The notes beneath the pieces were generated by a model, which saw nothing but the letters and a program-made list of their open reading frames with translations, made no database searches and was not told the origin of the DNA. DNA of 30,320 bases, taken from Allomyces macrogynus ATCC 38327. Lineage: Eukaryota > Blastocladiomycota > Blastocladiomycetes > Blastocladiales > Blastocladiaceae. This document shows positions 8,046 to 17,654 of this stretch, piece by piece. The position numbers were made by a program, and so were the translations under genes. How positions within the stretch are numbered: position 1 is the first letter of the stretch; each line of letters begins with the position of its first letter. The stretch is taken from the NCBI GenBank assembly GCA_000151295.1, contig GG745366.1:173213-203532 (forward strand), written 5' to 3'.

Positions 8046-9700
8046 ATGGCCTCAACTTGGCGCAAAGGCAACAATGCATCACGAACCGCCAACACGATCG
8101 GCTCTACGGCAGCCAGCGCGCCTGGAGCGCGAGACCTGGCCGCGCGCGATGCTCAACAGGCTGCGGCATTGCTGCTCGAGCTCGACACGCTGCAAGTTCA
8201 TGTGCGCGACTTGACGCGCCAAGTGCGCGCTGCTGGTATATTTCCATGGCAACGAATGGCGCGTGCCGTCGTTCTTGATATTGTCCCTGACCGCGCCGTC
8301 CACGCCAGCAAGAGGCCGCCGTGGCCCGCGACGAAGCCCAGCTTGACCAGCTCGCCGTGCACACGGCCGCGCTCGACACCTTGACCGCGACGATCCTGGG
8401 CCAGGCGGCACGCGCGCGGGAGCATGCGACCGACGTGAGCCAGTGGGCGGGCGAATGGGCTGAACGTGCAAGTGGATAGTGCGTTTCTGACCACTTCTCG
8501 TCTTGATCACTTGCCTGAACTGACCATCTCTGAACAGTGCACCGTCGGTCGACGCGACGCTCCATCTCGATCGCGCGCTCGCCATGCTCGAGACCAATCT
8601 CGACGTGGCCATCTCTACCCCGTCCTCCTCCACGGGTCCTGCCGTTGGGCCCGACCAGATCGCCGCCTCCCTAACCGCGGCTACACGCAGCATGCCGCCC
8701 GCCGCGTTCCGATCCCATCTGACCACGCGGCTGCCAGAACTTGCTCTCCCGCCGCTCCCGACCTTGCAGCCCGTGGACGCCGTCCTTGACGCGGCGCTCG
8801 CGACGCACCTCGACCTAATCGACGCGACTGCCACGTGCGCGACCGACATTGGCGCACTGAAAACCGAGATCCGCGCGGCGCTCGCGCAGATCCCCGACAC
8901 GGACTGCGACTACGTGGCCACACATGCCGAGGTTGCGGCGCTCGAGCACGCGCTCGCATGGGTGGAGGTACACGTGCCGCACTATGGTCACCACCAGGAC
9001 CATGACGAGATCCCCACACACTCGGGCGTCACTGTCGACCCCAATGCGCTCACGGCGCTCCGGACCGCCCTGACTGCGGCCTCTACTGCAATTCCGACCG
9101 CCGCGACCGCGCAACTCGAATCCACGCGCGCCTCAGCATCGACCCTCTCCACCTCGCGCGCGCTACCCGCTGTCGACACGGCCGCGCTGGCCGCCATCGA
9201 CCACGTGACGGCCGGTGCCGATGCCGCACCACGGACCGCCACTGCTGACTGGGCCGGCGGAGTCGCGTCACACGTGGCTGTGCACCGCGCAATCTCCGCT
9301 CGTGTGCTCAGCGCACGCGCTGCACGCGAGACGGCCGCGGTCGAGGCGGCTGCGACTCAAGTGCCCACGGATGTGGCAGAACGGGTGGACGAGGTGAGCG
9401 CGGTCGCGGCGGACGTGGCGCGGAAACGCGAAGAGCGTGCGGCACGGGCGAGGGACGAGGTTGCGGCGGCGAGTGGGACGGGCGCGGGGGCGGCGATGGC
9501 GCGGGTATACCGCGAGCAGTACGTGTCCCTTTTTTCCGTTCGTGTTGGTGGATTTGAGGGACGCGACGCTGACCAAAACGCGTATGGATAGACTGGACCT
9601 TGTTGAGGGCCGCGAGTGGGCCGACGTGCTTGGTACCGCCGAGGCGCTGCGCTCATTCAAGCGCGCGCAAGGCGCCAGCGGCCGTCGTGGCGGCGAGTGA
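8046..9700 (+). CDS. Alanine-rich coiled-coil protein of unknown function (spliced, 4 exons)
   Basis: Proposed exons 8046-8222, 8309-8478, 8538-9518 and 9592-9700 give 478 residues. The start has a strong context (ccaccATGG). From about residue 35 onward the sequence is almost wholly helical and Ala/Leu-rich with charged heptads (LAARDAQQAAALLLELDTL, LDQLAVHTAALDTL), interrupted by a loop with clustered His/Asp (HYGHHQDHDE) and ending in a basic tail (GRRGGE). No enzyme motif is visible. It could belong to a spindle, kinetochore or trafficking complex; augmin-like subunits came to mind, but no signature supports this. Intron 1 has an alternative in-phase solution (donor GTATAT at 8237 and a CAAG acceptor) that changes only a few residues. 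Introns 2 and 3 (59 and 73 nt) are unambiguous because they restore frame exactly. Confidence 0.7.
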
Positions 9701-10046
9701 GTCTCGGAATAGTGGTCGCCGTTGCTGTTGCGGTTGGTCAAGCAGGAGAACGCCGAATATAGGTTTGCTGTGCCGACTAGCTCGACACCGAGATATTGAG
9801 AACCCCTGCGGACACTCGTGCTCTTTCGGCTCTCCGCTGTTCGCTCAAAATGGGCCGCTTGCTTGACGCTGCGCCCGGGGCGTGCAATACTGCAACGGTA
9901 TACCGCCGTTCGAGATCAGGCAAGTGCTCGTCTGCAGGTTTCTGATCTTAAATTTCGTTGCTGCGCGTCCCACATTACACTTTGAGCCCCTTGGCACCGC
10001 CGTCCAGTCCGCGGTCGTACCGACGATCCCATATATCGCAGCGACG

Positions 10047-10219
10047 GTCGCGGGGCTCGTCGTTGGGAGATCGTCGGCGGTGTCTGCTCTTCTTGCTCAC
10101 GACCGTGGTCACGGTGCTTATTGGGAGATCAATGGCCCTTGCTCACGATCGTGGTCGCGCGGCTCGTCGTCGGGATGCCGTCGGCCGGGCGCTTTCGCTT
10201 CTTGCTCACGACCGTGGTC
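10047..10219 (-). repeat. Decayed tandem repeat, about 63-bp unit
   Basis: An 18-mer (TTGCTCACGAyCGTGGTC on the plus strand) occurs at 10093-10110, 10139-10156 and 10202-10219, with one mismatch in the middle copy. The flanks also align (GACGACGAGC.. and GATCTCCCA.. on the minus strand), giving units of about 63, 46 and 60 bp. Sixty-three bp is 21 codons, and the best-preserved copy is in frame in the small ORF at 10272-10129. The shorter unit carries a deletion. Confidence 0.65.
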
Positions 10220-10272
10220 GCGGCCGTGGTCGCGGCCGGCAGGGATGGAGTCAAGGAGTTGGGGCGGACCAT
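10129..10272 (-). CDS. Small basic ORF with a nuclear-localisation-like motif
   Basis: A 47-residue minus-strand ORF starting ATG at 10272 and ending TGA at 10129. Third codon positions are strongly G/C, as in the window's real genes, and a TATAAATA box lies about 100 bp upstream. The product is Thr/Ala-rich and carries one 21-residue repeat (ATTVVSKKRKRPADGIPTTSR less its last residue) plus the start of a second copy cut off by the stop. KKRKRP resembles a classical nuclear localisation signal. Each repeat copy also contains GTGAGC, a good splice-donor string, so the true product may be spliced into sequence I cannot identify. Real gene status is uncertain. Confidence 0.25.
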   Translation of the reverse strand: MVRPNSLTPSLPAATTAATTVVSKKRKRPADGIPTTSRATTIVSKGH

Positions 10273-10368
10273 AGTGGAGGGAGACTCTTCGCGTTGTTGT
10301 CGTCGCCTGGTGCACAATCGCGTGGAGGCCTAAAGGGTGAGCTGCAGCGAGGGCGTCGGAGTGATGGG

Positions 10369-10376
10369 TATTTATA
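10369..10376 (-). promoter_or_regulatory. TATA box upstream of the small repeat ORF
   Basis: The minus strand reads TATAAATA within a near-palindrome (GGTATTTATACC on the plus strand), about 97 bp upstream of the ATG at 10272. It stands out in GC-rich surroundings and suggests leftward transcription into the repeat region. Confidence 0.35.
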
Positions 10377-11174
10377 CCATCGTTGGCAGACCGCAGCGCC
10401 GGTGCCATACTTCGCAAGTCGACCCATCAAGCGCGATCAGGGCGGGTGATTGGGACCGGCACCAGGAGGGTCAATGACAAGGGCTCATGTAACAAAGCTG
10501 TCCGGTGCGTGGGTCAGCCTGCGATTCTTCTCCATGGATCGTGCCGAACATAGAAAAGGTTTCATCGAGAACGCCAGGATGGGTGACTTTGCAGGCTTGC
10601 CACGGCGTTGCTGGAGGGAGGTCCAAGGATGTGCGCGCGCGGTGGAAGAGAATGAAGGCGTTTCAGTTCTTCGGACGCGTCTGGGGTAGACGGTGGTGCG
10701 CCTGGCCCTTCCCAGGCTTGAATAATTCCATGTTTTTGTTTTGACAGCTGGGCTGTCTTCCTGCGCTCAATTTCTCCGTTTCTTGCGCGGCGCGTTCTGC
10801 TTGTCGTCAAAACAGGCATCCAATCTTTTGGTGGGCATTTCCAACGTGGCGCATTTCCTCGGTCGCGAATACGTGCGGCCTGCTAGATGCGTCGCTGGCG
10901 TTCTTCAAAGCCAGATTCTTTGTCGAAATCGTGTGTGGCGCCATTTTGGCGGTGCTCCTCATTGTGCTCTATGGGGTCGGGCTCGATGGCTTGGCTCTCT
11001 CTTGCCTTGCTACGTTCCTTGGCTTCGTTCCCTTGCTGACGCATCGCAGGATGGCCTGCACCGTGAGCCAGAATGTTCATGCAAACGAATGATGAGAATA
11101 CGGAGCTGTGCATCTTCTGCTCCAGTCAATCCATTCTGCTGCCTCCTGGTCCTCGGCCCCAGACCAAACATTTC

Positions 11175-11210
11175 GGACAGTTTCATCTCGCCGGACAGTT
11201 TCATCTCGCC
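11175..11210 (+). repeat. Exact 18-bp tandem duplication
   Basis: GGACAGTTTCATCTCGCC occurs twice head to tail (11175-11192 and 11193-11210). It lies just beyond the 3' end of the Rxt2-like gene (stop at 11281) and is probably in its 3' UTR. Being exact, it is likely a recent slippage or duplication. Confidence 0.85.
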
Positions 11211-11280
11211 TCGTCTTCCGGAACAGAACAATCAATTATGTATTTACAACTTGAAAGCAAAGCGGAACATCGTCCACCCT

Positions 11281-12359
11281 TCACCCGTGCCTTGATGGCG
11301 GTGCCGCACCACCCGTCACCGCGCCCGCCGCGCCAGATCCGCTGGCTCCGGCCGCGGGCGCGTCGTCTTGCCGCGGCGGCGCGATCCGCACGCGCTCTTT
11401 GATAACCTTCCACAGGAACTGCTGCTGGTGGCCGACGTGGTTGAGCCCTAGACTCACGTCCTGCAACTGCGTAATGAGCTCGCTCGATGCGCCAAACATG
11501 TCCTGTCGGATAAATGAGACCTTGTCAGTCGTGCGTCGCACCCACTCCGCCAAAACAGCACAAACGCACGTAGGCCGCCTGCCGCGCGCGCACTTCCGGC
11601 TCGCCAAACTCGAGTCCGATCCAGTCCGGGTCGTCCTTCTGCAACACGCGAATCAGCGTGCCCAACGCATTATGCAAGTCCAACTCGGCCTCGACCAGCC
11701 CAACGACAGCAGCCCCCATCGACTCGAGGTGCCGTGGCTTGAAGAGCGCCGCGAGTTCGGGACGGTGCACGATATTGTCGAGACTGATGGCCGGCTGCAG
11801 CAAGTCTGGGATCGAGACGGCCGCCGGGTCGGCCTGCGGCGGCGTAATCGGGGTTGTGGCGGGCGGTGGTACGTAGGCGAACATGCGCGAGGTCGTCTGC
11901 TTGCCCTGCCACGCGATTTCCTCGATGGTCGGCGCCGCGGGGAGATGCGGGGCCATCGGCGGCGCGGACCGCGTCGGGAGGTCGACGACGTGACGCTGCA
12001 GCTTGCGGCCGCGGTTGGAACGCCATGCGGCGACAGAGTCGGGAGCGTCTGGGGCAGAGAAAGAGGTTGGTGAGCGGGGGGAGAACCGGTGCGGGGAGGA
12101 GGTGCGGCAGCCCCGTACCTTCGTCGTCGTCGAGGTTGTCGCCATCCGCGTCGTCGAGAGCGTCCGTCGCGGTACGCTTCCCCGGGCGTGTTGCGGGAGC
12201 GGGAAAAGATTGGCGCGCACGCCTGGCTGCAACGGCGGCGGCAGCAGCGGCCGCGGTCGTGGTGGCCGGTGCGAGTGATAATGGCGGCGGAGGTAGGGCG
12301 CGCATGCTGGTGGACTTGGCGGGAGGTGCCGCGGCAGAGGGCGCGGCGGGCTGGTTCAT
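11281..12359 (-). CDS. Probable Rxt2-like subunit of a Sin3/Rpd3L histone deacetylase complex (spliced, 3 exons)
   Basis: Exons 12359-12119, 12048-11570 and 11502-11281 encode 313 residues. Introns are 70 and 67 nt, both GT..AG and phase-consistent. The first exon is Pro/Ala-rich with an acidic stretch (DDADGDNLDDDE) before the junction. Exon 2 begins with a basic motif (WRSNRGRKLQR, about residues 89-99) resembling the SNRGNKL motif at the head of Rxt2-type domains. It continues with SIPDLLQPAISLDNIVHRP and a long helix around EAELDLHNALGTLIRVLQ, comparable in order to the Rxt2 pattern of a DLL segment, a proline-spaced linker and a helix. The C-terminus is Gly/Ala-rich. Rxt2 belongs to the large Rpd3 deacetylase complex in yeasts. 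The identification rests on remembered motif order and is moderate; another chromatin-associated protein remains possible. Confidence 0.55.
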
Positions 12360-12991
12360 GGTGGTTTGCGCGCGGTGGACTTGCCACTACTCGGGTTGGC
12401 AACGATGCTCGGCGATCAAGTCAACGGGTGGGGCCAAGGACGTCGGAAACGCGGCGGCGAGTCTTCGCCGAAGAGTCGCAGCTGGCGATGGTTGTCGTCG
12501 GCCTGTCTCGCACTACCACGTGGATTCCGCGTGCCCGTGCCCGCCTGTCTCGCAGGCACCGCTCTTTAATGCAGGTCACTTGGCGGGTGCAGAATGGCCC
12601 CAAAGAGTGTTGAGGGGTAGCAAGAAAGGCCGCAAGGCGTGTCGACGCGAAAGGAATGAGCGGTTCAGGTACGATTGGGTGCGGTTTGAGCTCGGTTTGA
12701 GCGAGAGATCATTCGCTTCCCCGTGCTCTCGCTGGCCGTTGACGAAAATTCCAGGTGAAAATGTTTCCTGACAAGTTAAAGGGAGTTGGTCTCCTTCTTC
12801 TCCACCCAGTTGTGACTCTCCAACGAGCCCGAGTGTCCGTGTCCAGTCCGAACATTAGCTTCCATCCTGTGCCTCTGGATCTCATCGAACTTTCCAACGT
12901 AGAGATACATATCACGAATGATATCGATGCCAAATCGCGGGCATCCTCAACGCTCACCATCCCTCAACACATCCATCCTCCCGCCCAGCCC
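12360..12991. other. Intergenic: Rxt2-like promoter and aldehyde dehydrogenase 3' region
   Basis: A 632-bp gap between two minus-strand genes. Open frames across it are Arg/Gly-rich and continuous with antisense frames of the flanking genes. No motif, RNA gene or clear TATA box was seen. The part near 12760-12990 is less GC-rich and probably holds the aldehyde dehydrogenase 3' UTR. Confidence 0.5.
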
Positions 12992-14653
12992 TTACACGAC
13001 GCGCTTGAATGCGAGCCACCCAACAATCTTGAGAATGCGGTCATGCCACGGCGGGTACCGAATCTGCTGGACAAACGCGAGCCGCGGCGACCGGGCGAGC
13101 ACCGCGCGCTGGTGCGAGAGCCGGTCGAACCCAAACTTGCCGTGGTAGGCGCCCATGCCGGACCCGCCGACACCGCCAAATGGCAGCCCGCACGGGACCA
13201 TGTGCATGATCACGTCGTTCACGCACACACCGCCCGACCGCGTATGGTCGAGCAGCCACTGCGTCGCACTCGAGCTGCGCGAGAACACGTAGAGCGCGAG
13301 CGGCGATTCGCGCAACTTGGTGCGCAGAATCGCGGCCGCCTGGACCATGGTCGAGTCGGCGCGCGCACCGTCCGAGAAACACGCGCGCGCCCATTCGGGC
13401 GCCTCGTCGTCGATCGGGACGATGGGCAGGATCGGGCCAAACAGCTCGTCGCGCATCAGGACCGAGTCGAGCGTCACGTCGGCCACGACGGTCGGGGGAA
13501 TGTACCGCGTTGCGCGGTCGGCCGTCTTGAGCCCGCCAATGACGACGTGGCCGTGCACCTTCGCGTCGTGGTCGGGCTCGTCAAACGGTCGCAGCAGTGC
13601 CGAGAGTCGCTCAAAGTGGCGATCCGTGACGATGCGGCCAAAGTCGGGCGACTGCTTTGGGTCGGCGCCATAAAACTTGGCAATCGTATCCTGGATCGCG
13701 GCAATGAGCGGCTCCTGCAGCTTGCGCGGGCACAGGACATAGTCGGGCGCGACGCACGTCTGCCCGGCGTTCAGGTACTTGCCAAACGTGATCAGCTTGG
13801 CCGTTTCATTGATGTCGACCGAGTCGTGCACGATTGTCGGCGACTTGCCGCCGAGTTCCAGTGTGACGGGCGTCAAGTGCTTGGCGGCGGCCGTCATGAC
13901 AATTTGGCCCACGGCGCCGTTGCCCGTGTAAAAGATGTGGTCAAACTGCTCCTTGAGTAGCGCCGTCGTCTCGGGCACGGCACCGTTCACGACACGGTAG
14001 TACCGCGGGTCGAGGTACTGCGGGATCAGCTCAGCGAGCAGCTGCGCGACCGTTGGCGCCATTTCCGACGGCTTGATGACGGCCGCATTCCCCCCAGCAA
14101 TCGCCGCCACGAGCGGCGCGAGTGCGAGCAAGAACGGGTAGTTCCAGGCACCAATTACCAGGACCACGCCGAGTGGGTCGTGCCGGATCGCAGCCGCGTC
14201 CGACATGAACTGCAGCCCAAGCCCGGACACCTTCGTGTCGCCCACCCACGAATCGAGGTTCGACAGCGCGTCGGCAATCTCCGTGTGCAAGATATTGATC
14301 TCCGTGATGCGCGCCTGATGCAGGCCCTTGTGCAGGTCGCGCGCGAGTGCGCCGGCAATCCGCAACTCGTGATCCTTGGTGAGCAGCGCCAACTGGCGCA
14401 GTTGCTGCTTGCGGAACGCGAGCGACCGCGCGCCGGGCCCGTCGCTGACTCCCGAACCGGACGCACCGGCCGTACGCAGCCAGTTGGCGCGGACCTCGGA
14501 GACCAGACCGGGCAGCGAATCGACGGGCGTTGGGATCATCTCCGAGGGCAGGTTCAGCGCCGGGTCGCGGGCGTCAAACGGCTTGCCGTCGACGACCACG
14601 TCGCACTGCGCGGCAGGCCATTGCGAGGGCCACGAGTCGGGGGTGACGGTCAT
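12992..14653 (-). CDS. Aldehyde dehydrogenase, class 3 / fatty aldehyde dehydrogenase type
   Basis: NAD(P)-dependent oxidation of aldehydes to carboxylic acids; the class 3/FALDH branch favours long-chain or aromatic aldehydes. An intronless ORF of 553 residues from the ATG at 14653. Motifs in order: GAWNYPFLLALAPL and AVIKPSEMAP (cofactor-binding and Lys), FYTGNGAVG, LELGGKSP with catalytic Glu (residue 266), NAGQTCVAPDY with catalytic Cys (residue 300), and RDELFGPILPI. The NAGQTCVAPDY form, rather than GQ.C.A.SR, is typical of class 3. Family members are usually 450-550 residues; the first 50 residues are an extra leader without an obvious targeting signal. The C-terminus (ILKIVGWLAFKRVV) is modestly hydrophobic and could associate with membrane, as in fungal Hfd1, but is short. 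A TATATAA box lies about 158 bp upstream. Confidence 0.93.
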   Translation of the reverse strand: MTVTPDSWPSQWPAAQCDVVVDGKPFDARDPALNLPSEMIPTPVDSLPGLVSEVRANWLRTAGASGSGVSDGPGARSLAFRKQQLRQLALLTKDHELRIAGALARDLHKGLHQARITEINILHTEIADALSNLDSWVGDTKVSGLGLQFMSDAAAIRHDPLGVVLVIGAWNYPFLLALAPLVAAIAGGNAAVIKPSEMAPTVAQLLAELIPQYLDPRYYRVVNGAVPETTALLKEQFDHIFYTGNGAVGQIVMTAAAKHLTPVTLELGGKSPTIVHDSVDINETAKLITFGKYLNAGQTCVAPDYVLCPRKLQEPLIAAIQDTIAKFYGADPKQSPDFGRIVTDRHFERLSALLRPFDEPDHDAKVHGHVVIGGLKTADRATRYIPPTVVADVTLDSVLMRDELFGPILPIVPIDDEAPEWARACFSDGARADSTMVQAAAILRTKLRESPLALYVFSRSSSATQWLLDHTRSGGVCVNDVIMHMVPCGLPFGGVGGSGMGAYHGKFGFDRLSHQRAVLARSPRLAFVQQIRYPPWHDRILKIVGWLAFKRVV

Positions 14654-15267
14654 GATTGGTCGAGTATGAACTGCGGGGGTCAAGTGGATTTTGGTCGCGG
14701 CAAGCGTGCTTGATCTTGGAGGGCTCGACGTCGAACTTGACACTCGTTGCTGTCGTCGTTGTCGTGCGCCGAGAGCTGGAGCTGGCGCGCGCGCTGGGGG
14801 CGACGTGGTTTATATAACGCGATGCGGCACTTTTTCCACGGCAGCGACGGCGGCGAAAGGGCGGAGGGGCAAAGGGTTGCGGCGGGATCGTCGGCCATGC
14901 TAGGCCAAACAAAGCAACGCGGCGGCGGCGCTGTTGCACCCTCATGTCTTCCGCGCGACTCTTCCATGTCCCGAGCTCGCGCGCGCTCTTTGCTTCACGC
15001 TCACTCGTGAAACGTAAGGCCGATGGAAATTATCGACCCCCGCACGCGCACACGGCCCGCCGGACCGGTGCAAAGTCAGCAGGACCGAGCGGAATTCCGC
15101 TCCGCTAAAGAAACCAACAACGCAACACGCACGACGGCAATACATGAAGCAAAATATATTGTACCGGGGCTCATACACGCCCTACGGGCCCGCTCCTGTG
15201 CGCGTGCCCGTTCCTTAAGAGTAAACAACAACCACGCCGCACCGCCCCCTGTAACGACGTCGTGCGC
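14654..15267. other. Intergenic: aldehyde dehydrogenase promoter and dipeptidase 3' region
   Basis: A 614-bp gap between two minus-strand genes. The part near 14800 holds the aldehyde dehydrogenase TATA box; the AT-richer part near 15100-15230 is probably the dipeptidase 3' UTR. No coding exon or RNA gene is evident. Confidence 0.5.
14810..14816 (-). promoter_or_regulatory. TATA box of the aldehyde dehydrogenase gene
   Basis: The minus strand reads TATATAA, about 158 bp upstream of the ATG at 14653, isolated in GC-rich sequence. Confidence 0.45.
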
Positions 15268-17067
15268 TTACAGGTCGGTCTCAGCGGCCAACTCGTGCAG
15301 GTAGGTCGCGAGCAGCTTGATCCCGTTGAGGTAGTTGGACTTGTCGAGCTTCTCGTTGATCGAGTGCGCGCCGTCGTCGGCGCGGCCCATGGGCAGGAGC
15401 AGGACGGACTTGCCGAGCGCGTCCTGGAACGTGAGCGTGACCGGGATCGACCCGCCCTCGCGCGTGAAGTCGGGCGTGACACCATAGACCTTCTCGGTCG
15501 CGCGCGTACCCGCCTTGAAGTTCGGGTGGTTGAGGTCGCCGACCCAGCACTTGCCGCCGTGCAGGGCCTCGACGTGCATCGTGTTCTTGCTGCCAAGCTT
15601 CTCAAACTCGGCCTCGAGATGCGCCTTGACCTTTTCGGCAATCTCGTCGGGCGTCTGGTTCGGCACCGTGCGGATAGAGAACTTGCCCATGACCTTGGCC
15701 GGGATCACCGTCTTGACGCCCTGGCCCGAGAAGGCGCCCTCGATGCCGTGCAGCGAAAGCGACGGGTACCGCCACCGGTGCATGATCGTCTGCTTCTTGT
15801 CGTCGTGAATCAGCGTCTGCGCGCCGGCGGCCGCCTCGAGCTCGGAAACGTCAAAGTCGAGCACGTCGTAGAGCGCCTCCTCCTCCTCGGTCAGGTCGGC
15901 AACGTTGTCCATGATGCCCGGGATCAGGATTTCGCCGTTGGGCTTGACGAGGGTGCCCATCAGGTGGATCAGGTCGGTCATAGGCTCGTGCAGCGTGCCG
16001 CCGTAGACACCCGAGTGCAGGTCCCAGCCGGGGCCCGTCACGGTCAGGGCAAACGCCGAGACACCGCGCAGACCAAACTAGATGGTTCGAATCAACAGAG
16101 AGTGGTGAGGAGAGGGAACAGCGCGGTGCACGTCAAGCAAATGGCCAAGCAAACGCGTACGGTAATGCACGGCTTGGACGTGCCGAGCCAGTCTGGTAGA
16201 TACGAACGTGGGTCGCAAAAATGGCGCACAGCAAGGTCAGCAAAAGCACGAGCACAAAGAAATCAAGGGCCATGCCGCGTCCAAGCGCAGTCGAAACCTT
16301 CGAGAAGCGCTTGAACGCCGCCACCTCCTGCCCACGCGATCACAAACGCGAGATAACAAAGAAACATACAGTTGTCCGAAATGCAAACGGCGTCGACGTT
16401 CGCAAAGTACCCATCGGCCTCGGCGACGATCATGTCGTCGAGCCCCTCGGACCCGTTCTCCTCCATGCCCTCAAAACAGAACTTGAGGTTGACGGGCAGG
16501 TCGATGCCGAGCTGCTGGTGCGCCTCGACGACCCACAGCCAGCCGAGGACGGGGCCCTTGTCGTCGGTCGACCCACGGCCAACCATGCGGCCATTGTCCA
16601 GCTCCGTGAGCGTGAAGGGGTCCGAGGTCCACCCGTCCGAGAGCGACGCCGGCTGCACGTCGTAGTGGCCGTAGACGAGCACCGTCTTCTTGGACTCGTC
16701 GGTGCCGTAGGTGCCGAGCACGATCGGCGGCAGCTCGAGCTCCTCGCCGTCCATGACGTGCGTGCCCGGGTAGTGCAGCTTGGTCTCGGCGCCCAGACGC
16801 TCGAGCTCGGCCTGCAGCCACAGACCCATCTCGTGCACCTTGGGGCGCAGCGTCGCATCCGACGAGACACTGTTCACGGTAGTGATGACGGCGGTCCGCT
16901 GGTCAGCATCGTGCTGCAAGTTGCTGTTTTGGCAAGCGTGCAGCGCTGGTGTTGGTCGAACATCATGGAGAGACTGACCTCGGGATCGCGACCACCTCGC
17001 GCAGCTTCTCGATGTAGTCGGCAGCATGCTCGTCAATGTGCGCGTAAAGCGGGTCGAGGTCGGCCAT
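15268..17067 (-). CDS. Cytosolic M20 metallopeptidase, CNDP2/Dug1-type dipeptidase (spliced, 4 exons)
   Basis: Di-metal dipeptidase that cleaves Cys-Gly and other dipeptides; fungal Dug1 acts in glutathione breakdown. Exons 17067-16979, 16869-16370, 16192-16161 and 16077-15268 encode 476 residues, matching the family's usual length of about 475. Metal-site motifs appear in order: YGHYDVQPA (His98, Asp100), [10 protein letters not shown] (Asp132), [10 protein letters not shown] (catalytic Glu166 and ligand Glu167), CISDN (Asp195) and, near the end, [10 protein letters not shown] (His). The dimerisation-lid region is very well conserved ([42 protein letters not shown]). Introns are 109, 177 and 83 nt. 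Exon 3 is only 32 nt ([11 protein letters not shown]), placed because it restores both frame and the expected sequence after ISDN. A TATAAAA box lies about 70 bp upstream. There is no targeting signal, in line with a cytosolic enzyme. Confidence 0.95.
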
Positions 17068-17135
17068 GGTTGGTTGTTGTTCGGATTGGAGAGAGGAAGA
17101 ACGTCGAGCTGCAGATCAAGCGGGTTGTAGCCGCA

Positions 17136-17142
17136 TTTTATA
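17136..17142 (-). promoter_or_regulatory. TATA box of the dipeptidase gene
   Basis: The minus strand reads TATAAAA, about 69 bp upstream of the ATG at 17067. Confidence 0.5.
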
Positions 17143-17583
17143 CCCTCGCACATGCTGCACCTCGGCTCGCCCGCGCATGGTACTGCTTGCTTGCTGCAAG
17201 GTGCGTTCCCCCATGACAAGTTGAGCCGACTGGTTTTCTTTGGGACCGCCGGAGAACCATCCGGATGATTTCTTTCGGATCGGTGGTGCGCGCGCATCAA
17301 GGCGCGCGGCAAGGGGTACAGAACGAAACTCTCGTCCTGGGCGCGGTGCGTCGCAACTCGCGCCACCGAAATCCTTGCCAAGAACACCTCGACCGTGTGG
17401 ATGGGCAGGCGCGCTGATCACTGATCCGTGTCGAGTGTCGCAGGACCACAGCCCCGCCGAGAAGTGGACACTCACAGGGTGAGCAAGGGCAGCACCCGTT
17501 TGACCTCCAACCTTGAACATCAAACAATGGCATTATTTGAACAGGTTTATATACAGTATTTCAAATTTCGGGCCAGGACGACA

Positions 17584-17654
17584 GCACCATTAGTCCAGGG
17601 ATAGGCAGGATATCCCAAGGTGGTGGCTCGGGTTCGAATCCCCTTCAAATGCCA
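17584..17654 (+). pseudogene. Truncated tRNA-Gly-like sequence
   Basis: A good A-box (TTAGTCCAGGGATAGG, from 17590) and a near-perfect B-box (GGTTCGAATCC, 17631-17641) are spaced about 40 nt apart, as in an intronless tRNA gene. The central CCCAAGGTGG resembles the anticodon loop and 3' stem strand of tRNA-Gly(CCC). The matching 5' anticodon-stem strand (CCACC) is missing, and the 5' GCACCAT does not pair with the 3' end, so no cloverleaf forms. Instead, GGGATA/TATCCC and CACCA/TGGTG make a nested hairpin. TTCAAAT flanks the element on both sides (17560-17566, 17644-17650), which could be a target-site duplication or chance. It may still recruit TFIIIC through its boxes. Confidence 0.45.

Larger units (their letters stand above)
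9701..11280. other. 1.6-kb region without a recognised gene
   Basis: The longest stretch in the window lacking a recognised gene. It contains a decayed 63-bp tandem repeat (10047-10219) with a small basic ORF and TATA box on the minus strand, a hydrophobic open frame on the plus strand (10745-11092, no ATG near its start), and an 18-bp exact tandem duplication (11175-11210). Third-position GC of open frames is lower than in flanking genes. It may be ageing duplicated or mobile-derived DNA, but no transposase or reverse transcriptase motif was found. Confidence 0.45.

Noticed and set aside
10093..10219. CRISPR array from the three 18-bp repeats
   Set aside because: Units vary in length (46 and 63 bp), the spacers themselves are similar, and the genome is eukaryotic.
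9701..11280. Transposon or retroelement in the gene-poor region
   Set aside because: No transposase, integrase or reverse transcriptase motif, no terminal repeats, and the repeats present are short and local.
12089..12613. Plus-strand frames over the Rxt2-like gene start
   Set aside because: No ATG start, Arg/Gly-rich, and antisense to a phase-consistent three-exon gene.
12755..13960. 401-codon plus-strand frame
   Set aside because: Antisense to the aldehyde dehydrogenase, whose catalytic Glu and Cys motifs are intact on the minus strand; the frame has no recognisable domain.
15262..16314. 350-codon plus-strand frame
   Set aside because: Antisense to the dipeptidase exons; Arg/Val/His-rich without motif.
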